In this document: in pieces, positions 1-5,179 of the stretch
Numbering within the stretch: the stretch's first letter is position 1
Layout: every line of letters starts with the position of its first letter
Assembly: GCA_903871975.1 (NCBI GenBank)
Contig: CAIQIY010000544.1
Span: 1-7,835 of the forward strand
Source of the DNA: an uncultured Chloroflexota bacterium
GTDB taxonomy: Bacteria > Chloroflexota > Chloroflexia > Chloroflexales > Roseiflexaceae
Direction: 5' to 3'
DNA length: 7,835 nucleotides
Notes under the pieces: generated by a model
The model's input: the letters and a program-made list of their open reading frames with translations, nothing else
What the model was told of the DNA's origin: nothing
Databases searched by the model: none
Made by a program: the position numbers and the translations under genes

Positions 1-258
1 CCGGCGCTGGTGGGCGGCGTGATCTCGGCGAGTGCCCAGCGCAACCCGCTGACGCGCTGGCTGCCGACGCAGCGCGAACGCGATTGGGCGGCGGCGACGC
101 TGCAGGTGCTCCTGCCACGCTATCGCGATACCGACACGCAGGTGCGCTTCGGCCCGGGCATTCCCGCCGCCCGGCTCAACGAACTGGCGCCCGAGGCGGC
201 ACAGGCGCTGATCATCGACCAGATGGCAGCACTGCTCACGCCGCCGCTGCTCGCGTGA
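1..258 (+). CDS. C-terminal fragment of a protein, possibly a lysophospholipid (PlsC-like) acyltransferase
   Basis: An open frame enters from the left edge and ends at TGA 256-258, giving the last 85 residues of a protein whose start lies outside the window. The visible part begins PALVGGVISASAQRNPLTR, continues through a Trp- and Arg-containing helix-like stretch, reaches VRFGPGI at about residues 47-53, and ends in an Ala/Leu-rich helix (AAQALIIDQMAALL). A short '-VISxxAxRNPLTR-' segment followed by a 'VRFGPPI'-type strand and a terminal helix resembles the tail of some PlsC-like 1-acyl-glycerol-3-phosphate acyltransferases. The catalytic HxxxxD motif would lie upstream and cannot be seen, so the family call is weak. 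That this is a real coding end is supported by codon use like its neighbours and by the tidy convergent junction, 13 bp from the stop of the opposing rel gene. No obvious terminator hairpin with a T-run lies in that gap. Confidence 0.6.
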   Translation, partial: PALVGGVISASAQRNPLTRWLPTQRERDWAAATLQVLLPRYRDTDTQVRFGPGIPAARLNELAPEAAQALIIDQMAALLTPPLLA

Positions 259-271
259 CCAGGCGCATGGC

Positions 272-2695
272 TCAGCCGCTCGAGAGCGCGCCGATGCTGC
301 TCTGTTGCCGCCGCGCCTCGATGACATCGCGCATGCGGCCGAGCTTGTCGAGGATCGCCGTCAGCTGCGCCAGGCTCTGGACCCGCAGGATGGCCACGAG
401 CACGGCGCGGCCGGGTTTGCGCGTCTGTACCTGCTCGACCGCATCGATGTTGATGCCGTCATCGGCGATGGCACCCGAGATGTCGCGCCACAGACCGACC
501 CGATCCCAGGCTTCGATGCGGACCGGCACCGGGTAGCCCTGGTGCGGCACGGCAGTGCCCCAGGTGACCTCGACGAGCCGGCCGCGATCGGCCGCCTGGG
601 TGTTGATCACCGTCCGGCAATCGGCGCGATGCACCGTGACGCCGCGGCCCCGCGTGATGAAGCCGACGACCGGCTCGCCGACGACCGGGTTGCAGCAGCG
701 CGCCAGCCGGGTGAGCATCCGCCCCTCGCCGCGCACCTGGATACCGCCGGCGTCGGTGCGCGGGGCCGGCGCCGGTGGTGCCACCGGCGGCAACCCGGCG
801 AGATCATCGGCGTCGACCGGGGTGCGCTGTGCCAGCATGCGTTGTACGATCGTGCGTGCGGCAGTGTCGCCGTAGCCGATCTGGGCGAACAGCTCCTCGA
901 CACTCCGGAGCCCGGCGACCCGCACGATCTCCTCGAAGGGCGCGTGCAGGCCCAGACGCTTCATCTCCTTGTCGAGCATCTCGCGCCCGGCCGCGACGTT
1001 CTCGTCGTGATGCACGCGCTTGAAGTAGCGCCGGATGTGATTGCGTGCGCCCGATGTCCGCACAAAGGTGAGCCAGTCACGACTCGGCCCGCGCGGTGTT
1101 CGGGTGGTGATGATCTGCACGATCTCGCCACTCTGCAGCGGATAGTCGAGCGGTACCATGCGATTGTTGACCTTGGCGCCGACACACGAATTGCCGACCT
1201 CGGAGTGAATGCGGTAGGCGAAGTCGACCGGCGATGAGCCGACGGGCAGGTCGATGATCTGGCCCTTGGGCGTGAAGACATAGACCTGCTCGTGGAGTTC
1301 GTCGTCGCGCAGCGAATCGACGAATTCGCGCGCGGTGAGCTCGCGCCGCCACTCGACCATGCCGCGCAACCACGCCAGCTTGCTCTCGAAGGTCGGATCA
1401 TCGCGCTCGAAACCCTCCTTGTAGCGCCAGTGTGCAGCGATGCCCAGCTCGGCGACTTCGTGCATGTGCCAGCTGCGGATCTGGACTTCGCACGGCTGGC
1501 CGCCGGGGATGAGCACCGTCGTGTGCAGCGACTGGTACATGCTCTCCTTCGGTCGCGCGATGTAATCATCGAACTCGCCCGGTACCGGTGCCCAGAGCGC
1601 ATGCACCAGGCCGAGCACGCGGTAGCACAGGTCCTTCTCGCGCTCATCGCGACGCCGCTCGCTCTCGCGGCGCCGGGGCACATCGTGTTCGCCACGTGGC
1701 TGACGGCGGCCGGGTCGCCGGGCAACGTCGGTGGCGTCGCCGGATTCGGCGGGTTCGGCCGCGACAGGCTCCAGGGGTGCGCCGACGATCACGCGCACCG
1801 CCAGCTGGTCGTAGATCTGGTCCAGCCCCACACCCTTGCGTTCCATCTTGCGGTGGATCGAGTAGATGTGCTTCGGCCGCCCGGTGATGTCGGCAGCGAT
1901 GCCCTCGCGCTCGAGCGTGGTACGCAACCGTGTGATCACGCGCTGGATCAGGCGTTCGCGGAAATCGCGCTTCATCGCCAGCTGGCGACTGATCTCCTGG
2001 TATTTCTCGGGATTCAGAATGGCAAACGCGCGATCCTCGAGCTCCCACTTGAACTGCCAGATGCCCAGCCGATGGGCCAGCGGCGCGTAGATCTCCAGCG
2101 TCTCGCGTGCCGTGCGCTGCTGGCTGGCCGGCGGCTTCGAGGCGATCGTGCGCAGGTTGTGCAGCCGGTCGGCCAGCTTGACCAGGACGACGCGCGGGTC
2201 GCGCCAGATCGCGAGGAACATCTTGCGGAACGACCCGGCCTGGACGTCTTCCTTGGTGCGCGCCTCGAGTTGCGAGAGTTTGGTGACCCCATCGACCAGA
2301 TGGGCGATCTCTTCGCCGAAATGGCCGACGATCTGCTCGCGGGTGAGGCAGGTGTCCTCGAGCACGTCGTGAAGCAGCGCGGCGGCGATCGATGCGGCAT
2401 CGAGGTGCAGGCCGAGCAGCAACTCGGCGACGGCGACCGGATGCTCGATGTAGGCCTCGCCCGATTGCCGGCACTGGCCCGAGTGCGCTGCGTACGCCAC
2501 CGCATACGCAGCGCGGATGATGCGGATCTGGCCTTCGATCCCCGATCGATCGCGGCGCGACGCGGCGAACCGCTCGGCCAGGTGGTTGGCGACGCCGTTG
2601 GCCATGATCGCCGGATCGAGCACCAGGTCGCCGGCGCGCGCCGGCGTGGCCGCGGCTGGCGTGGAGAGTACACCCTGGCTGGGGTCTGACGTCAT
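272..2695 (-). CDS. rel: RelA/SpoT-family (p)ppGpp synthetase/hydrolase, long form, with an Arg-rich insertion
   Basis: An 807-residue long RSH enzyme that makes, and probably degrades, the stringent-response alarmone (p)ppGpp in the cytoplasm. Domains in order: HD hydrolase about 65-200, with H85, HD at 109-110, ED at 113-114 and N180 (RLHN) all present; synthetase about 265-420, with GRPKHIYSIHRKM 272-284, presumed catalytic D296, EFDD 374-377, YQSLHT 387-392 and E403 in the EVQIR strand; TGS about 470-531; a helical region; a conserved-Cys segment with C667, C668 and C693; and a C-terminal ACT domain about 723-795. Two oddities: the EFDD motif replaces the RxKD usual in bifunctional enzymes, and residues about 305-356 form a charged, Arg-rich insertion. 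The ATG at 2693-2695 is chosen because AGGA lies 8 nt upstream, overlapping the stop of the preceding transpeptidase gene. The protein is longer than the usual 720-760 residues, mostly because of the insertion and an N-terminal tail of about 40 residues. Family call is very sure; hydrolase activity is inferred. Confidence 0.97.
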   Translation of the reverse strand: MTSDPSQGVLSTPAAATPARAGDLVLDPAIMANGVANHLAERFAASRRDRSGIEGQIRIIRAAYAVAYAAHSGQCRQSGEAYIEHPVAVAELLLGLHLDAASIAAALLHDVLEDTCLTREQIVGHFGEEIAHLVDGVTKLSQLEARTKEDVQAGSFRKMFLAIWRDPRVVLVKLADRLHNLRTIASKPPASQQRTARETLEIYAPLAHRLGIWQFKWELEDRAFAILNPEKYQEISRQLAMKRDFRERLIQRVITRLRTTLEREGIAADITGRPKHIYSIHRKMERKGVGLDQIYDQLAVRVIVGAPLEPVAAEPAESGDATDVARRPGRRQPRGEHDVPRRRESERRRDEREKDLCYRVLGLVHALWAPVPGEFDDYIARPKESMYQSLHTTVLIPGGQPCEVQIRSWHMHEVAELGIAAHWRYKEGFERDDPTFESKLAWLRGMVEWRRELTAREFVDSLRDDELHEQVYVFTPKGQIIDLPVGSSPVDFAYRIHSEVGNSCVGAKVNNRMVPLDYPLQSGEIVQIITTRTPRGPSRDWLTFVRTSGARNHIRRYFKRVHHDENVAAGREMLDKEMKRLGLHAPFEEIVRVAGLRSVEELFAQIGYGDTAARTIVQRMLAQRTPVDADDLAGLPPVAPPAPAPRTDAGGIQVRGEGRMLTRLARCCNPVVGEPVVGFITRGRGVTVHRADCRTVINTQAADRGRLVEVTWGTAVPHQGYPVPVRIEAWDRVGLWRDISGAIADDGINIDAVEQVQTRKPGRAVLVAILRVQSLAQLTAILDKLGRMRDVIEARRQQSSIGALSSG
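1628..1783 (-). other. Arg-rich insertion inside the Rel synthetase domain
   Basis: Codons for Rel residues about 305-356. They lie between the strand YDQLAVRVIV, which carries presumed catalytic D296, and the helix CYRVLGLVHALW. Typical Rel proteins have only a turn of about 5-8 residues here, so roughly 45 residues are extra. The first half is Ala/Pro/Glu-rich. The second half is dominated by Arg with Glu and Asp (RRRESERRRDEREKD). It reads as a disordered or charged-helical segment. The reading frame is kept and conserved sequence resumes directly after it, so it is not a frameshift. Confidence 0.8.
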
Positions 2696-2701
2696 CGAAC
2701 C

Positions 2702-2707
2702 ATTCCT
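2702..2707 (-). promoter_or_regulatory. Ribosome binding site of rel overlapping the ykuD stop codon
   Basis: On the minus strand the sequence runs TACTAGGAATGGTTCGATG. The AGGA core overlaps the TAG stop of the upstream transpeptidase gene and sits 8 nt before the rel ATG. This fixes the rel start. It also implies that ribosomes ending on the first gene pass directly over the initiation site of the second, which favours translational coupling. Confidence 0.7.
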
Positions 2708-3905
2708 AGTAGTGGACGATCACCGGTGTTCGCAATGCCGCCCACTCGTAGAGCCACTGCGCATCGTCAAGGTTGAGGTTGATGCAGCCATGCGACATGC
2801 GCACGCCCGTGCCCCATCGATCGTGCCAGTAGGTTCCGTGGAGCGCGACGCCGCCGTGAATGAACTGCACCCACGGGATCCGCGGGACGTACCAGCTCTC
2901 GCCGCCCGCCGAGCCGCGCATGTCCTGCATCGGCGTGCGGTGATAGATCTCGAATGTGCCGACCGGGGTGTTGAACCCGTCCTTCCCGGTGGCGACTGGT
3001 GCATGATACACCGGAAGGTCGTTCTCGTAGGCGGTGAGGCGCTGCTGCGTCAGATCGATCTCGATCCGCCGCTGCCGCGGTCCGTCGATCCAGTCGAAGG
3101 CGTCGGGCAGCGCCGCCTGCCGCTGTGCCGCGACGCCGCTGTCGCGCAGCGCGAGCCGGCCATAGTCGGTCAGGCGAATCTCGCCGAGTGCCGCGAGCAT
3201 GACGCCATTGGCACGTTCGCGCTCCTGGTAATACGGCGGCATCGCCTCGGGGACCCACTCCATGCGCGCCCGCTCGAAGTACTGCGTCAGCCGCACCGTG
3301 CCGTCGATCGGGCTGATCTCCTGGAATGGCTCGCTGATCGGGTAGCCGAAGATCGCCAAGCCGCCGAACTTCTCCCAGAAGCGCAGGAATTTGCCGCGCA
3401 ACGTGTGCCGCGTGATGTCGAAGTACACCGCACCCTTCGCCGGCTCGCCATCGGGGAAGTCACGCCCCAGCGTGAGCTGGTTGCCCAGCAATGTCAGCAG
3501 TACCTGCCCGGTGCCGGTGGCGGCATCGACGTGATATTCGAACCGCGCACGCTCGAAGTACTGGACGAGCAGATCCTCTTCGACGACTTCGCCGGTGATC
3601 GGCAGGCCGAAGATGCGCTCGCCGCCATGCTCGAGCCAGAAGCTCAGGAACCCGGCGCGGTCGCTGATGTGAAACCCGGTGGACGAGACATAGACGGTGT
3701 TCACGGCGGGCAGGTTCAGCCCGTCGCTCAGCCGCGCCGGGAACAGCACCGGCGCGCGCGGCGCCTGTGCGACCCCGGTCGGTGGCTCGAAGTCGGCGAT
3801 GCCGACGTCGGGCCGGCTCCAGATCTGCTGCGGCAGCGTGCTGATGATGACCAGGACGATGATGACGATCCCGATGATCCCGGTCGCATACGGTCGACGT
3901 TGCAT
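2706..3905 (-). CDS. Membrane-anchored L,D-transpeptidase (YkuD domain) with two FW-GG-IFGxP repeats
   Basis: A 399-residue extracytoplasmic enzyme predicted to cross-link peptidoglycan stem peptides (3-3 links) or attach proteins to them. Residues about 8-24 are a strongly hydrophobic segment (IIGIVIIVLVII), a signal anchor or uncleaved signal peptide. Two related repeats follow at about 86-125 and 173-217, each with F-x-x-FW, GG, IFGxP and QYFERAR. I recognise these from Chloroflexota surface proteins; they may bind wall polymers. The YkuD catalytic domain spans about 276-398 and has the full signature: H356-G357, then S371-H372-G373-C374-I375-N376, with C374 the nucleophile. The ATG at 3903-3905 is preceded by GGGAGG 4 nt upstream and directly starts the hydrophobic segment. 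The frame stays open for 63 more codons upstream, but that stretch is hydrophilic and would bury the anchor, so I reject it. It is first in an operon with rel. Confidence 0.93.
   Translation of the reverse strand: MQRRPYATGIIGIVIIVLVIISTLPQQIWSRPDVGIADFEPPTGVAQAPRAPVLFPARLSDGLNLPAVNTVYVSSTGFHISDRAGFLSFWLEHGGERIFGLPITGEVVEEDLLVQYFERARFEYHVDAATGTGQVLLTLLGNQLTLGRDFPDGEPAKGAVYFDITRHTLRGKFLRFWEKFGGLAIFGYPISEPFQEISPIDGTVRLTQYFERARMEWVPEAMPPYYQERERANGVMLAALGEIRLTDYGRLALRDSGVAAQRQAALPDAFDWIDGPRQRRIEIDLTQQRLTAYENDLPVYHAPVATGKDGFNTPVGTFEIYHRTPMQDMRGSAGGESWYVPRIPWVQFIHGGVALHGTYWHDRWGTGVRMSHGCINLNLDDAQWLYEWAALRTPVIVHY
3255..3389 (-). repeat. Second FW-GG-IFGxP protein repeat of the L,D-transpeptidase
   Basis: Residues about 173-217 of the transpeptidase: FLRFWEKFGG, IFGYPIS, then LTQYFERARMEW. 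It matches the copy coded at 3531-3650 (FLSFWLEHGG, IFGLPIT, LVQYFERARFEY). The two copies differ by a few loop residues between the GxP turn and the QYFERAR strand. The pair indicates an internal duplication between the membrane anchor and the catalytic domain. Confidence 0.8.
3531..3650 (-). repeat. First FW-GG-IFGxP protein repeat of the L,D-transpeptidase
   Basis: Residues about 86-125 of the transpeptidase, sharing the FLxFW, GG, IFGxPI and QYFERAR positions with the copy coded at 3255-3389. The spacing between the two copies is about 87 residues. Confidence 0.8.
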
Positions 3906-3909
3906 GGTT

Positions 3910-3915
3910 CCTCCC
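3910..3915 (-). promoter_or_regulatory. Ribosome binding site of the L,D-transpeptidase gene
   Basis: GGGAGG on the minus strand, followed by AACC and then ATG at 3905. The match is strong and the spacing slightly short. It decides the start against the upstream in-frame alternatives. Confidence 0.7.
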
Positions 3916-3922
3916 ACCGCTC

Positions 3923-3941
3923 GCCGGGCGAATCGCCCGGC
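3923..3941 (-). promoter_or_regulatory. Perfect hairpin in the transpeptidase leader, just before its ribosome binding site
   Basis: A perfect inverted repeat, GCCGGGCG / CGCCCGGC, with a 3-nt loop (8 bp, all but two pairs G-C or C-G in a row around the loop). It ends about 8 nt before the GGGAGG of the transpeptidase gene. On the minus strand no T-run follows, so it does not look like an intrinsic terminator. It could affect translation initiation or stabilise the 5' end. The structure is visible in the sequence; the function is inferred. Confidence 0.5.
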
Positions 3942-3973
3942 CATTCTCTTCCGAACCCGTGGGTGTGTCGTCG

Positions 3974-4006
3974 GCTGCGCTGCCGTGTGGTGCGGCATGT
4001 CGCAGC
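3974..4006 (-). promoter_or_regulatory. Two-part hairpin in the transpeptidase leader
   Basis: Nested inverted repeats: outer arms GCTGCG (3974-3979) and CGCAGC (4001-4006), inner arms TGCCG (3981-3985) and CGGCA (3993-3997). They are separated by an asymmetric internal loop (1 nt against 3 nt) and closed by a 7-nt loop. This makes an 11-bp interrupted stem. I do not recognise it as a known riboswitch or leader family. GC-rich DNA forms such stems by chance fairly often. Confidence 0.35.
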
Positions 4007-4099
4007 GGCGTGCTGCTGCCGGCGCCGCATGGACGTCATCGCCCATCCTGGCGGCCTGGTTTGTCTTGCTGTGGTCATCACCAGCGCGACACATTCACG

Positions 4100-4123
4100 C
4101 CGCAACGATCATGATTGCTGCGG
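4100..4123. promoter_or_regulatory. 24-bp imperfect palindrome, candidate operator
   Basis: The left half is CCGCAACGATCA and the right half TGATTGCTGCGG. Ten of twelve position pairs are complementary, and the central 8 bp (ATCATGAT) and outer 5 bp (CCGCA/TGCGG) are perfect. Length and symmetry suit a dimeric helix-turn-helix regulator. It lies about 195 bp upstream of the transpeptidase start. No regulator gene is in the window, so the binding protein is unknown. Confidence 0.45.
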
Positions 4124-4141
4124 GATATGTCGTTTTCTGCG

Positions 4142-4420
4142 ATGCATGGATCACCAAGCGCCAATCGATCCATTGATGGCGTATCATGCATGGTTGGTCG
4201 ATCATACACCGTGATACACTCGTCGATGGCGAGCGTATGCGGCCATGCATGATGGCATCAGCCGGTGATTCATGCATGTCGAGTATAGCATACCTGGCCT
4301 GCACATCGCGATCACCCCACACCTGGATACACGAGCATGAGTGACGAATGATCGTGCCATGATGGATCCGACGGTGGCGACCGCGTCGGGCGCCCCAGCC
4401 CCATCGCCACGCGATGCATG
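4142..4420. repeat. Cluster of five ATGCATG copies, three of them CATGCATG
   Basis: ATGCATG occurs at 4142-4148, 4186-4192, 4245-4251, 4272-4278 and 4414-4420. At 4185, 4244 and 4271 it extends to the perfect 8-bp palindrome CATGCATG. Outside this cluster I saw one other ATGCAT in the window (5753-5758, inside hemW). The copies sit amid smaller inverted repeats: GCCAT/ATGGC at 4242-4256, TGATG/CATCA at 4250-4260, and ATGGATC/GATCCAT at 4146-4173. Two copies lie at or beside candidate promoters. They may be regulator sites; that is inference. Confidence 0.5.
4282..4290 (-). promoter_or_regulatory. Candidate extended -10 promoter for the ykuD-rel operon
   Basis: On the minus strand TGCTATACT matches an extended -10 element (TGn plus TATACT). 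No good -35 hexamer is visible 16-18 bp upstream. The predicted start, near 4275, would fall inside the CATGCATG at 4271-4278 and give a leader of about 370 nt. Promoters closer to the gene cannot be excluded. Confidence 0.35.
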
Positions 4421-4427
4421 GTATGCT
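4419..4427 (+). promoter_or_regulatory. Candidate extended -10 promoter for rpiA-hemW
   Basis: TGGTATGCT is an extended -10 element (TGn plus TATGCT). It would start RNA near 4434 and leave a leader of about 50 nt before the rpiA ATG. No clear -35 is seen. It overlaps the ATGCATG copy at 4414-4420. The same TGG-TATG-x-T form occurs in the better trpB promoter, which supports the call. Confidence 0.45.
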
Positions 4428-4486
4428 TGCCGGGGCGGCAGTGCCGTCGTGCAGGCAGATGGCGGGCAGCAAACGGAACGGACGCA

Positions 4487-5179
4487 ATGGATTCTGACGG
4501 AGCGACCCTCAAGCAGCAGGCTGCCGCGGCAGCCCTCGAACACGTCGTCGACGGCATGGTGCTGGGGCTGGGCAGCGGCAGCACCGCCGAGGCATTCGTC
4601 ACGGCACTCGCCGCACGGCATGCTGCCGGCCACGTGCGTGACATCTGCGGCGTACCGACATCCGAGCGCACCGCCGCGCTGGCACGACGCCTCGGCGTCC
4701 CGCTCACCACGCTCGAGCAGCGGCCGCGGCTCGATCTGGCAATCGACGGCGCCGACGAAGTCGACCCGGCGTTGCAGCTCATCAAGGGGCGTGGTGGCGC
4801 GCTGCTGCGCGAGAAGGTCGTCGCCGCGTCAGCGGAGCGCTTCGTGGTGATCGTCGACGACACGAAGCTGGTCGACCGGCTCGGCCAGCGCATGCCGCTG
4901 CCGGTCGAGCTCGTCGCATTCGCCACGCCGCTGGTCGCGCGGCGGCTGCAGCACCTCGGTGGCACGCCGACGCTGCGCCGCACCAGTGCCGGAGACCCGT
5001 TCATCACCGACGAGGGGCACGTCATTCTCGACACCCAGTTCGCACCGATCGACGATCCCGAGGCGCTGGCGGCGCACATCGCCGCCATCCCGGGTGTCGC
5101 GGCGCATGGGTTGTTCGTCGCGCTCGCCAGTGCCGTGATCATCGCCGAACCGACCGGCGTCCGCTGGCGGCGGCGATGA
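4487..5179 (+). CDS. rpiA: Ribose-5-phosphate isomerase A
   Basis: A 230-residue cytoplasmic enzyme interconverting ribose 5-phosphate and ribulose 5-phosphate in the non-oxidative pentose phosphate pathway. Visible family motifs: the phosphate-binding loop GLGSGST (27-33), PTSERT (57-62), DGADEVD (87-93) with the two active-site Asp, KGRGGALLREK (100-110) with the active-site Lys and catalytic Glu E109, DDTK (124-127), and the C-terminal HGLFVALASAVII. Length fits the family (about 220-235). I take the ATG at 4487. An earlier in-frame ATG at 4418 would add 23 unrelated Arg/Gly-rich residues and overlaps the candidate -10 element. The ribosome binding site is weak (GGAACGGA just upstream). 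The stop overlaps the hemW start as ATGA, so the two genes are probably one transcript. Confidence 0.95.
   Translation: MDSDGATLKQQAAAAALEHVVDGMVLGLGSGSTAEAFVTALAARHAAGHVRDICGVPTSERTAALARRLGVPLTTLEQRPRLDLAIDGADEVDPALQLIKGRGGALLREKVVAASAERFVVIVDDTKLVDRLGQRMPLPVELVAFATPLVARRLQHLGGTPTLRRTSAGDPFITDEGHVILDTQFAPIDDPEALAAHIAAIPGVAAHGLFVALASAVIIAEPTGVRWRRR

Larger units (their letters stand above)
3906..4486. other. Gene-free divergent region between the ykuD-rel and rpiA-hemW operons
   Basis: About 580 bp without a convincing gene. The left part (3906 to about 4090) is GC-rich and would be the untranslated leader of the transpeptidase mRNA, with two hairpins. The middle part (about 4090-4370) is clearly more A+T-rich than the genes. 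It holds a 24-bp palindrome, most of the ATGCATG copies, and candidate promoters on both strands. The open frames crossing it have no recognisable protein features. The region probably controls both flanking operons. Confidence 0.7.

Noticed and set aside
3906..4094. N-terminal extension of the L,D-transpeptidase by 63 codons, starting near 4094
   Set aside because: The extension is hydrophilic with no family likeness and would place residues before the membrane anchor. The ATG at 3905 has a GGGAGG site and starts directly at the hydrophobic segment.
4090..4370. Replication origin, because of the A+T-rich repeat-bearing region
   Set aside because: No DnaA-box-like TTATCCACA sequences and no dnaA, dnaN or partition genes nearby.
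4095..4487. A leftward open frame of about 130 codons in the intergenic region
   Set aside because: It is rich in His, Met, Cys and Ile from the palindromic DNA, has no ribosome binding site I can see, and resembles no protein family.
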